5,469 nt of DNA from Actinomycetota bacterium (GTDB lineage Bacteria > Actinomycetota > Actinomycetes > Nanopelagicales > Nanopelagicaceae): contig CANIAV010000072.1 of NCBI GenBank assembly GCA_947465365.1, positions 1-5,469 of the forward strand, written 5' to 3'. The notes below the pieces were generated by a model. It did no database searches. It saw only the letters and a list, made by a program, of their open reading frames with translations, and was not told the origin of the DNA. Both the position numbers and the translations under genes were made by a program. Position 1 is the stretch's first letter; each line of letters begins with the position of its first letter. This document shows positions 1 through 5,469 of this stretch, piece after piece.

Positions 1-157
1 CGCTGATTGCTAAAACAGCTACTACTGAGAAAAATGCGCGACGTATTTTCTGGCGTCGCACCTTGGCAATTATGATTGGGGCTAAATCACGGTTTTCTAG
101 GACGCCGAGGGCCATCCATTGCATCTCGCGTTTGATTAGCGGATCTACATCACTCAT
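1..157 (-). CDS. Putative membrane anti-sigma factor, N-terminal part (cut by window edge)
   Basis: Only the first 52 residues are visible; the gene continues past base 1. It starts at the ATG whose bases overlap the last codons and stop of the sigma gene (8-nt overlap, 150-157), which suggests translational coupling. The visible protein has a short charged cytoplasmic segment (begins MSDVDPLIKREMQW), then LAPIIIAKVRRQKIRR, a basic stretch of the kind that often precedes a first membrane span. A hydrophobic run, AFFSVVAVLAIS, follows and looks like the start of a transmembrane helix. In Actinobacteria, SigE-like ECF genes are commonly followed by a small one-span protein with this architecture, which is presumed to hold the sigma factor at the membrane. 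The anti-sigma role is inferred from position and topology. No zinc-binding HxxxCxxC motif is seen in the visible part, so it is not recognisably a ZAS-type anti-sigma. It could also be an unrelated small membrane protein. Confidence 0.65.
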   Translation of the reverse strand, partial: MSDVDPLIKREMQWMALGVLENRDLAPIIIAKVRRQKIRRAFFSVVAVLAIS

Positions 158-752
158 TGTTATCCACCACTTCCGCGATTACCGTTTCGATTTCGATCTT
201 TACGTTACTTGAACCAGTTAGTTCTTTATTTGCCGACTTTTCAAGTTCTGGTACTAGCTCTACATACGCCGCAACCGCCGCTTTACCGCGCGCTAAGTGT
301 GATGCTGCAGTGCCCATTGGAATCTGCAAAACATCGGCTACCTCGCGCAGCACCATGCCGTGTTCGTAGATTAGAACTAACACTGCACGCTGTGCGGCAC
401 TCAAAGATTTAAGAGCAGCTTGAACTAATAGGCGCTGGGTCACATCATCAGTCTGATCAACCAAGTCACGGATATTTTCAGCCAAGTCCCACGAAGTTTC
501 CTTCTCTTGTTGGCGACGTAGCCATTTGCGACGCATGTCTGCATGCTTACTGACCATAACTCGCATTAGATACGCTTCTGGATTTTCGTGTACGCGGATC
601 TTGCTCCAGCGTTTAAAGACATCAGCTAGGGCTTCCTGTAGAACATCCTCAGCATTTTGTGTATCGAAACAAATTACCTTAGCCGCACGCAGAAAAGCCT
701 TCTGGTTCTCACGCAACCAGAGGGTGAACTCAACTTGATTCTGTTGGCTCAT
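150..752 (-). CDS. ECF RNA polymerase sigma factor, SigE-like family
   Basis: A 200-residue alternative sigma factor that would direct RNA polymerase to a small set of promoters. Region 2 (about residues 7-80) shows the family pattern: AEDVLQEALADVFKRW in the core-binding part, then ENPEAYLMRVMVSKHADMRRKW in the -10-binding part. Region 4 (about 108-162) contains LKSLSAAQRAVLVLIY and a helix-turn-helix ending GTAASHLARGKAAV, as in actinobacterial SigE-like proteins. After the helix-turn-helix there is a tail of roughly 40 residues rich in acidic and aliphatic residues, longer than in most family members, which are usually about 165-185 residues. I chose the ATG at 752 because GGAG lies 5 nt upstream. 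A GTG at 758 would add two residues but sits on that ribosome binding site. The gene starts 21 nt after the MFS stop and overlaps the putative anti-sigma, so it may be co-transcribed with the transporter genes. The family call is firm; the regulon is unknown. Confidence 0.9.
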   Translation of the reverse strand: MSQQNQVEFTLWLRENQKAFLRAAKVICFDTQNAEDVLQEALADVFKRWSKIRVHENPEAYLMRVMVSKHADMRRKWLRRQQEKETSWDLAENIRDLVDQTDDVTQRLLVQAALKSLSAAQRAVLVLIYEHGMVLREVADVLQIPMGTAASHLARGKAAVAAYVELVPELEKSANKELTGSSNVKIEIETVIAEVVDNNE

Positions 753-757
753 GCGCA

Positions 758-761
758 CTCC
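758..761 (-). promoter_or_regulatory. Ribosome binding site of the sigma gene
   Basis: GGAG on the minus strand, 5 nt upstream of the ATG at 752, inside the 21-nt gap after the MFS gene. It favours the ATG over the GTG at 758, which overlaps this site. Confidence 0.6.
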
Positions 762-773
762 ATATAGCGAAGG

Positions 774-1940
774 TTACCTGCTAGATGCTCCAAAGAGCGA
801 GGTCGCCAAAAGTACGGCCAGTCCGATGAACACTCCCCCCGCACCAGCCGATGCGGCAATCGCACCAGCTGCTGCTGGGACAACGAATTGCCCAAATCTA
901 TTTCCCAATAGCCTTGCAGAAACGGCAAGTGCTCGTTCATTTGCAACAGTTTTCTGCGAAACCAAAGACATTGTTAACGGCTGGCCAACTCCAAGTGAAA
1001 ATCCTGCAATAAATACAATCACACCTAAAGAAAGTGGCGTCTTTGCAAATGCCATTGCAGCACATGCAATGACTGAGACGGAAGTGCTAACCATCAACAA
1101 TTGATAAGTTGAAAACCTCTCGCTAAGTCTTCCTAAAAATAACCGCGAGATCATCGTGGTGCCAGCCCTAGTGGCCAAGATGATGCCGATCGCATAAGGT
1201 GAAAAGTTATTTTCACTGCCAAATAGCGGAAGGAATACCACCAAAACATCGGCAACTGAAGATATTGCGAGCGAGACATAAATCGCAGCGAATATGCCGG
1301 GCTTTTTCATAAGCCCTAATGCTGCTGAATAAGTTCCGTCATTTGTAACTTTGGCGACTACTGAAGGTTTCTCTTTGCGCCAAGCAATTACTGGCGCCAG
1401 CGCCACGATACAAAGCAGGCCACCTAATAGAAATGCATTTGATGTTGATTTGGGCAATGTTCCATTTGATCCCGCAACCGCTGCCGCAATCAACGGTCCA
1501 ATTAAATGACCTAGGGCTGCGCTAAAGGTGTAATAACCAAAGTAACGATCGTAGCTTTCACGAGGTGCGCGTAAGGCAACCATTGATTGGCCACCGACCA
1601 TACATGCCAGATGTGAGACTCCGGCAAAGGCGGTTGCGATCGCCAGGGTAAGAATTGAGTTTGAGAAGATCAGCGCAAAAGAGGTGAGGACCATCGTAAA
1701 AGTACCTGCAATAATAAATTTACCTTCTCCAAATTTACCGACCCAAGAACCAAATTGCAGAGCCAACAAGACTGGAAAGAGCGCATATAGCGCTGCAACT
1801 ATTCCAATTTGTATCGTGCTGGCGTGTAGCTCAATGGCTCGATAGGTAATCATCGGGCGAAGCACATAGATGCTGGCTTGGGTAAGCGTCGAGCTAATCA
1901 GTAAAGGTCTAGCCCAGGGCGCTAGTTTATTTCGCGACAT
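774..1940 (-). CDS. Major facilitator superfamily transporter, drug/H+ antiporter-like
   Basis: A 388-residue integral membrane protein with about twelve hydrophobic segments in two halves, split by a charged central loop near residues 188-203 (WRKEKPSVVAKVTNDG). The MFS motif A appears in the loop between helices 2 and 3 as FGSWVGKFGEGKF (63-75). A weaker copy, RLFLGRLSERF (266-276), lies in the second half. In helix 5, residues G135, G144, G148 and P149 keep the spacing G-x8-G-x3-GP of motif C, typical of proton-coupled exporters, although the final GG is AA. Export is therefore more likely than import; the substrate cannot be read. The ATG at 1940 lies inside the end of tctA (14-nt overlap). 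The AAAGG before it is only 2 nt away, so translation may depend on coupling. A TTG at 2003 would add 21 residues inside tctA and is less likely. I infer co-transcription with the upstream transporter genes. Confidence 0.88.
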   Translation of the reverse strand: MSRNKLAPWARPLLISSTLTQASIYVLRPMITYRAIELHASTIQIGIVAALYALFPVLLALQFGSWVGKFGEGKFIIAGTFTMVLTSFALIFSNSILTLAIATAFAGVSHLACMVGGQSMVALRAPRESYDRYFGYYTFSAALGHLIGPLIAAAVAGSNGTLPKSTSNAFLLGGLLCIVALAPVIAWRKEKPSVVAKVTNDGTYSAALGLMKKPGIFAAIYVSLAISSVADVLVVFLPLFGSENNFSPYAIGIILATRAGTTMISRLFLGRLSERFSTYQLLMVSTSVSVIACAAMAFAKTPLSLGVIVFIAGFSLGVGQPLTMSLVSQKTVANERALAVSARLLGNRFGQFVVPAAAGAIAASAGAGGVFIGLAVLLATSLFGASSR

Positions 1941-3438
1941 GGCCTTTGCGATTAGCAATCTTCTTGCGCATACTCCACAAAGACGGTCCCAAAATAACCA
2001 CAATAAGTACTAGATAAAGAACTTTAGAAAGTGGGGTTGCATAGAGAGTTCCGTAATCTCCTGCACTAATTTGTAGAGCACGTCTAAATTGTAGTTCGAG
2101 ATTTGGCCCAAGAATTAAACCTAAAATCAAAGGCGTAATCGGCATTCCATATCTACGGAATAAGAATCCAACTATTCCGATGGCGATTGCCACCTGCACA
2201 TCAAAGGTCGAAGTATTTAAAGCGTAAGAGCCCAATAGCGCAAAAATTGTGATGCCAGCAAAGAGATATGGGCGCGGAACTTTAAGTAGTTGTACCCAAA
2301 CGCGTACCAACGGAAGGTTCAAAACCAATAGAAGTGTGTTGCCAATAAATAGAGATGCAATAAGCGTCCAAATCAAAGCGCCATTGGTAAGAAAGAGGGT
2401 TGGCCCAGGTTGAATTTGATAAGTTTGAAATGCTACGAGAATTACAGCAGCTGTTGCCGATGTTGGAAGACCAAGTGCTAACAGTGGAACTAGCGCACCT
2501 GCAGCATTTGCATTATTCGCCGCCTCAGGACCTGCAACACCTTCAATAGCACCATGGCCAAATTCCTCAGGATGCTTTGTTAAATTCTTTTCAACTGCAT
2601 AACTTAAGAAGGTTGGTACTTCTGACCCGCCAGCTGGAATTACCCCAAGTGGAAAGCCAATTGCAGTTCCACGGAGCCAAGGCATCCAAGAACGTTTCCA
2701 ATCTTCGCGCGTCATAAGCGCTTTGCCTTTCATCGGCAAGATCTTCCAGCCCTCATCTTTAAATCTACTTGCTATATACAGGGCTTCACCCAGTGCGAAT
2801 ATTGCAACAATAACTGGAACAGTTTCGATTCCTTCTACCGCAGATTGATTTCCAAAGGTTAAGCGTGCAAGCCCTGATTGAAGATCAGCGCCAACTAATC
2901 CGAGAACTAAGCCGACTGCCAGTGAGATAAAACCTCGTATTTGTGAGCTGCCAAGTAATGAAGAAACAGTTGTAAATGCCACAAGCATAAGCGCTACATA
3001 ATCTGCGGCACCAACTTTGATTGCAAGATCGGCAATTGAGGGCGCAGTAAAAGCCAAGATCGCCGTTGCAATTGTTCCGGCAACGAACGATCCAATTGCG
3101 GCGGTTGCTAGCGCTGCACCCGCCCGTCCATTGCGCGCCATCTTGTTACCTTCGAGGGCGGTCATAACCGAACCTGATTCACCAGGGGTATTTAGCAAGA
3201 TTGATGTTGTAGATCCGCCATACATCGCGCCGTAATAAATGGCGGCAAACATAATTAGCGCTGATGCAGGGCTCACGGTGTAAGTAATTGGTAAGAGCAG
3301 AGCAATAGCTAGAGCCGGTCCAATGCCCGGCAATACACCGACTAACGTGCCAAGAAATGTTCCAAGCAGGCCAAAGCCAAGATTGCTAAGGGTCAGCGCA
3401 CTTGCAAAGCCATCGAGCAGCGAATTAAAACTACTCAC
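1927..3438 (-). CDS. tctA: Tripartite tricarboxylate transporter, large membrane subunit TctA
   Basis: A 503-residue, normal-length TctA subunit, the membrane channel that uses an ion gradient to move a carboxylate delivered by TctC. The first conserved block includes [17 protein letters not shown] (34-50) and [20 protein letters not shown] (67-86). The second includes [20 protein letters not shown] (291-310) and [19 protein letters not shown] (314-332). These blocks mirror each other in the two halves of the family. In the second block, IPAGG (267-271) and GLPTS (323-327) stand where IPG and GIPGS are usual. About a dozen hydrophobic helices can be followed to the end, and the C-terminus is basic. 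Translation starts at a GTG that overlaps the tctB stop as GTGA, with a good ribosome binding site 6 nt upstream. Substrate specificity (citrate or another carboxylate) is not determined by this subunit alone. Confidence 0.96.
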   Translation of the reverse strand: MSSFNSLLDGFASALTLSNLGFGLLGTFLGTLVGVLPGIGPALAIALLLPITYTVSPASALIMFAAIYYGAMYGGSTTSILLNTPGESGSVMTALEGNKMARNGRAGAALATAAIGSFVAGTIATAILAFTAPSIADLAIKVGAADYVALMLVAFTTVSSLLGSSQIRGFISLAVGLVLGLVGADLQSGLARLTFGNQSAVEGIETVPVIVAIFALGEALYIASRFKDEGWKILPMKGKALMTREDWKRSWMPWLRGTAIGFPLGVIPAGGSEVPTFLSYAVEKNLTKHPEEFGHGAIEGVAGPEAANNANAAGALVPLLALGLPTSATAAVILVAFQTYQIQPGPTLFLTNGALIWTLIASLFIGNTLLLVLNLPLVRVWVQLLKVPRPYLFAGITIFALLGSYALNTSTFDVQVAIAIGIVGFLFRRYGMPITPLILGLILGPNLELQFRRALQISAGDYGTLYATPLSKVLYLVLIVVILGPSLWSMRKKIANRKGHVAK

Positions 3439-3926
3439 AGGATGCCTTCTAAAATTCCAGCTGGTAATTGCACATTTAGAAATTTAGTAAAGGAAATGTA
3501 GATAAGAAGAATAAAGATCGAACCAAATAAGATCGCACGTTCGGGGCGTTTATTATCAAAAGCGACTGTGATTCCAAAGAAGGTGACCAAGGCTGCGATA
3601 ACAAATCCAGCTCGCTCGATCAAAAGTAAGTACGCAAATAGCGATGCCAGAACTATTGCGAAAGTTTTGTAGTCAGATTTTTCAATTGGATCGCCTGGCT
3701 CTAGCCCTTCAGGCGTTGCGATATCTCCGCGCAGGATCCTGATAAAAAGGATTGCGCATAAACCCATAAGAATTAGCGCAATTGCAAAGGGAAATACCTT
3801 TGGGCTAACCGTTAAATTAAATGCTGGAACTTCAGTTCTTGCCGTATCCCAGAAAACTAATAAGCCAAGGGCAAAGAGTGAGCCCACAAATGTGAGCTCA
3901 CTCTTTGCACCTTGAGGCAATTTCAT
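3435..3926 (-). CDS. tctB: Tripartite tricarboxylate transporter, small membrane subunit TctB
   Basis: A 163-residue membrane protein with the four-helix layout of TctB. Helices are near residues 11-27, 44-63, 87-122 (a long hydrophobic stretch broken at ERAG, 104-107) and 130-149. A hydrophilic loop with several acidic residues (about 66-86) joins the two halves. This family is poorly conserved in sequence, so the call rests on size, topology, the PKVFPFAIALILM segment typical of TctB, and its place between tctC and tctA. TctB is the accessory membrane subunit needed with TctA for uptake; its exact role is not settled. The ATG start has no clear Shine-Dalgarno sequence. The 31-nt gap before it is AT-rich and holds a small inverted repeat. 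Its stop overlaps the tctA start by 4 nt. Confidence 0.92.
   Translation of the reverse strand: MKLPQGAKSELTFVGSLFALGLLVFWDTARTEVPAFNLTVSPKVFPFAIALILMGLCAILFIRILRGDIATPEGLEPGDPIEKSDYKTFAIVLASLFAYLLLIERAGFVIAALVTFFGITVAFDNKRPERAILFGSIFILLIYISFTKFLNVQLPAGILEGIL
3445..3450 (-). promoter_or_regulatory. Ribosome binding site of tctA
   Basis: AGAAGG on the minus strand, 6 nt before the GTG start at 3438 and embedded in the last codons of tctB. It supports the GTG start and the GTGA stop/start overlap. Confidence 0.6.
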
Positions 3927-3942
3927 GCGATTAATAATAACT

Positions 3943-3956
3943 CGTCTTTTTTGACG
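3943..3956 (-). other. Small inverted repeat between tctC and tctB
   Basis: CGTC, six A residues, then GACG on the minus strand would form a 4-bp stem with a 6-nt loop in the tctC-tctB gap. It is too short and lacks a U-tract, so it is not a convincing terminator. It could protect the 3' end of a tctC transcript or slightly reduce read-through, or be chance. Confidence 0.25.
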
Positions 3957-3957
3957 G

Positions 3958-5082
3958 TTACTTAACCAACTTGAAATCAGTTAATACCTTGATTATTGCT
4001 GTGTTCTCTGTCTTAATCCAAGATGAGAACGCATTTCCTGCACGATATTCATCGATCCATGATTTTGCAACCAAGGTGTCTTTCCATGAATCTGTCGCGT
4101 GAAGTGTGTCGATAACCTTCAAAGTATTTAGAAGATCAGCTGCAGATAGATCTGCTGGAGCAAGAATTCCGCGCCAGTTACCGAAAGTAAGATCTACGCC
4201 TTGCTGAACCAAAGTTTTACCCTTGATTACCTTGAGTGGCTTAGGTGATGTGACAGCCAAGATACGCATCTTGCCAGCTGCTACGTAGGAAGAGAATTCT
4301 GAAGTTCCAGAAATACCAACTGCTACGCGTCCACCGATTACATCTGGTGTAAGTGTCCCGCCACCTGAGTAAGGGATGTAGTTAAGGTCTGTGGCCTTAA
4401 CGCCAACTGTTGCAGCAAGAGTTGCAATAGTTACGTGGTCAACGCCGCCGTAGTTACCGCCACCGATAGCGACAGTCTTTGGGTTGGCTTTGATGTCATC
4501 TAGCAAGTCATTAATTGTGCGGTACTTAGATGATGTTGGAACTGCGAAAGCTTCTGCTTCGCGCATGATTCCGGCAACTGCATTGGCAGTTGTAATTGTG
4601 AGCTTTGAACCGTTAGTGGCAAGACCACCTGGCATAGCAAAGCCAGTAATCAAAAGGATGTCATTGCGACCCTTTTGATCATAGAAGTAACCAAGACCAA
4701 GAGGTGCATTTGTCTTATAGGTAACTGTGTAGTCCTTTAGAAGACCTTCTTTTTTCATAGCATCGCCAATTGCGATAGCTGTAGTTCCGTAGCCACCACC
4801 GATTGCAGAAGAAGATACCCATTCAACTGAACCGAATGGCTTCATATCGGCATACCACCAGCGACGGGTGCCAGCTGCTGTACCTGTAGTTACATTTGTA
4901 CAAGTTAGATCTGAACCATTTACTCCGCGACCTTTGGCAACGCGACCTGCGGTTACACATTCATCGCCAACGTTTGCCGCAGTTGGTGCCTTAAGCGCTG
5001 CATTTGCCTGTGGTGAAACTGTAACCACCATAGCAATTGCAACAGATGCGATTACCGCACCGGCAATTTTCTTTCTCAACAT
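3958..5082 (-). CDS. tctC: Tripartite tricarboxylate transporter substrate-binding protein TctC, with N-terminal Cys-pair module
   Basis: A 374-residue secreted binding protein that would capture a carboxylate and hand it to TctAB. A signal peptide covers residues 1-28 (basic MLRKK, hydrophobic core, AxA-type site QANA before ALKAP). There is no lipobox cysteine. Residues about 33-77 form an extra module: GDEC (Cys42), GSDLTC (Cys61) and a tryptophan-rich end (RRWWY). These are the only two cysteines in the protein, so a disulfide is plausible. The TctC/Bug binding domain follows: WVSSSAIGGGYGTTA (89-103), then, further on, a stretch with DHVTIATLAATVGV, LNYIPYSGGG, IGGRVAVGISG and FGNWRGILAP. 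The last group closely resembles actinobacterial TctC proteins. The usual length is about 320-330 residues, and the extra module explains the difference. The start is firm because AAAGGAG lies 7 nt upstream. The ligand is not readable; citrate is known for the Salmonella and Corynebacterium relatives. Confidence 0.95.
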   Translation of the reverse strand: MLRKKIAGAVIASVAIAMVVTVSPQANAALKAPTAANVGDECVTAGRVAKGRGVNGSDLTCTNVTTGTAAGTRRWWYADMKPFGSVEWVSSSAIGGGYGTTAIAIGDAMKKEGLLKDYTVTYKTNAPLGLGYFYDQKGRNDILLITGFAMPGGLATNGSKLTITTANAVAGIMREAEAFAVPTSSKYRTINDLLDDIKANPKTVAIGGGNYGGVDHVTIATLAATVGVKATDLNYIPYSGGGTLTPDVIGGRVAVGISGTSEFSSYVAAGKMRILAVTSPKPLKVIKGKTLVQQGVDLTFGNWRGILAPADLSAADLLNTLKVIDTLHATDSWKDTLVAKSWIDEYRAGNAFSSWIKTENTAIIKVLTDFKLVK

Positions 5083-5089
5083 TGAGACT

Positions 5090-5096
5090 CTCCTTT
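5090..5096 (-). promoter_or_regulatory. Strong ribosome binding site of tctC
   Basis: AAAGGAG on the minus strand, 7 nt before the ATG at 5082. It is the best Shine-Dalgarno sequence in the window, as expected for the binding protein, which is usually made in excess over the membrane subunits. Confidence 0.75.
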
Positions 5097-5099
5097 AAA

Positions 5100-5126
5100 G
5101 TTTGGCCCACGAGGGATGGGGTAAAC
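5100..5126 (-). promoter_or_regulatory. Possible leader hairpin upstream of tctC
   Basis: On the minus strand, GTTT (5126-5123) can pair with AAAC (5103-5100) and CCCA (5120-5117) with TGGG (5109-5106). They are separated by a 2x2 internal mismatch and capped by a 7-nt loop. The structure ends 3 nt before the Shine-Dalgarno sequence. It matches no riboswitch family I know and may be chance. Confidence 0.3.
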
Positions 5127-5164
5127 GATAGATTAGAGATTGCTGAGAGTTTGGGTAAGGGTTT

Positions 5165-5193
5165 TATATAACGTTTCGGCTTTTTTTTGTGAA
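5165..5193 (-). promoter_or_regulatory. Predicted vegetative promoter of the tctCBA operon
   Basis: On the minus strand, TTCACA (5193-5188; five of six matches to TTGACA) is followed after exactly 17 nt by TATATA (5170-5165; four of six matches to TATAAT). The spacer begins with a run of A residues. Transcription would start near 5157-5159, giving a leader of about 75 nt before tctC. It lies in the only gap large enough for an operon promoter in the window. It is a consensus match only. Confidence 0.5.
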
Positions 5194-5212
5194 GTAGGGC
5201 ACCCTGTCAGGC

Positions 5213-5469
5213 TTAATCAAGTTGATTTGATACCAATACCCCTAGGTTGCCCAATCGCTCGCGGCCACCATCTGGTGCGGTCAATACAAATGGCTTTCCG
5301 TCAGGTAGCAAAGCAAAGGAATGCTCAAAGTGGGCACCACGAGATTTATCTTGCGAAACAACGGTCCAGTCATCACCTAAAACTTTTGTCTTATGGGTGC
5401 CACGAGTAATCATCGGTTCAATGGCCAAGGCCATACCCACGATGAGTTCTGGTCCATTGCCGCGCTTTC
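5213..5469 (-). CDS. map: Methionine aminopeptidase type I, C-terminal part (cut by window edge)
   Basis: The last 84 residues of a cytosolic metalloenzyme that removes the initiator methionine from new proteins. The reading frame is open to the window edge, and the 5' part lies beyond base 5469. The sequence shows GNGPELIVGMALAIEPM, with the conserved IEP glutamate that binds the catalytic metals, and then DDWTVVSQDKSRGAHFEHS. The latter contains the FEH glutamate, the second C-terminal metal ligand. The family ending LTAPDGG follows, and then a short extra tail (RERLGNLGVLVSNQLD). A GTG at 5440 can look like a start but lies inside the catalytic domain. No terminator is visible after the stop, and the next promoter begins about 20 nt downstream. 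I infer no functional link to the transporter genes; map is a housekeeping gene. Confidence 0.95.
   Translation of the reverse strand, partial: KRGNGPELIVGMALAIEPMITRGTHKTKVLGDDWTVVSQDKSRGAHFEHSFALLPDGKPFVLTAPDGGRERLGNLGVLVSNQLD

Noticed and set aside
749..946. 65-codon minus-strand frame ending in an ATGA overlap with the sigma start
   Set aside because: The overlap looks like coupling, but the frame is an out-of-phase shadow of the MFS gene with no recognisable domain. The MFS C-terminus in the other frame is clearly real.
751..1104. 117-codon open frame on the plus strand
   Set aside because: It lies antisense to the C-terminal half of a well-supported MFS gene, has an alanine-rich composition typical of a mirrored membrane protein, and resembles no family I know.
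1941..2003. Longer MFS start at a TTG, adding 21 residues
   Set aside because: It would overlap tctA by 77 nt, uses a rare start codon, and adds an arginine-rich stretch with no family counterpart. The ATG at 1940 gives a normal MFS N-terminus.
3017..3235. Plus-strand open frame inside tctA
   Set aside because: It is antisense to the strongly conserved first TctA motif, so it is a coding shadow.
5181..5205. Inverted repeat AGGG-CA-CCCT near a run of T as a terminator
   Set aside because: The loop of 2 nt is too small. For the minus-strand transcript the run is A and not U, and on the plus strand the T-run precedes the repeat. It more likely belongs to the promoter spacer.
5213..5440. A separate 75-residue gene starting at a GTG
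   Set aside because: The open frame continues upstream to the window edge, and the residues before the GTG (GNGPELI) belong to methionine aminopeptidase. It is therefore the 3' part of a larger gene.

Overview
The window looks like a chromosomal piece of a low-to-moderate GC actinobacterium. The evidence is a sigma factor of the actinobacterial SigE-like ECF family with a one-membrane-span partner, an actinobacterial-style TctC, very tight gene packing, and base composition clearly below that of classic high-GC Actinobacteria. A small-genome freshwater lineage such as Nanopelagicales (acI) fits best, but this is inferred from style and not proven. Every gene I can support lies on the minus strand, so the biological order runs from high to low coordinates.

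From right to left, the window starts with the 3' end of a type I methionine aminopeptidase gene (map, 5213-5469, cut by the window edge). A 130-bp intergenic region (5083-5212) follows. It carries a plausible vegetative promoter, a leader with a possible hairpin, and a strong ribosome binding site. Next comes a complete tripartite tricarboxylate transporter in the classical order tctC (secreted binding protein), tctB (small membrane subunit) and tctA (large membrane subunit). tctB and tctA overlap by 4 nt. tctA then overlaps a major facilitator gene by 14 nt. The sigma factor gene begins 21 nt after the MFS stop, and its putative membrane anti-sigma partner overlaps it by 8 nt and runs off the left edge.

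The genes from tctC to the anti-sigma have no gap above 31 nt, so they could be one transcript. TctC would capture an organic acid outside the membrane and deliver it to TctAB for ion-driven uptake. The MFS protein has a recognisable antiporter motif C and may export a related compound. The sigma/anti-sigma pair would couple an extracytoplasmic signal to transcription. The least ordinary features are a two-cysteine module inserted between the signal peptide and the binding domain of TctC, the linkage of a carboxylate importer to an ECF sigma switch, and altered residues in the second conserved TctA motif. I see no RNA genes, mobile elements, CRISPR arrays or large repeats. Apart from the unusual linkages, this is a fairly ordinary transport and regulation locus, and I do not see a clearly new system.
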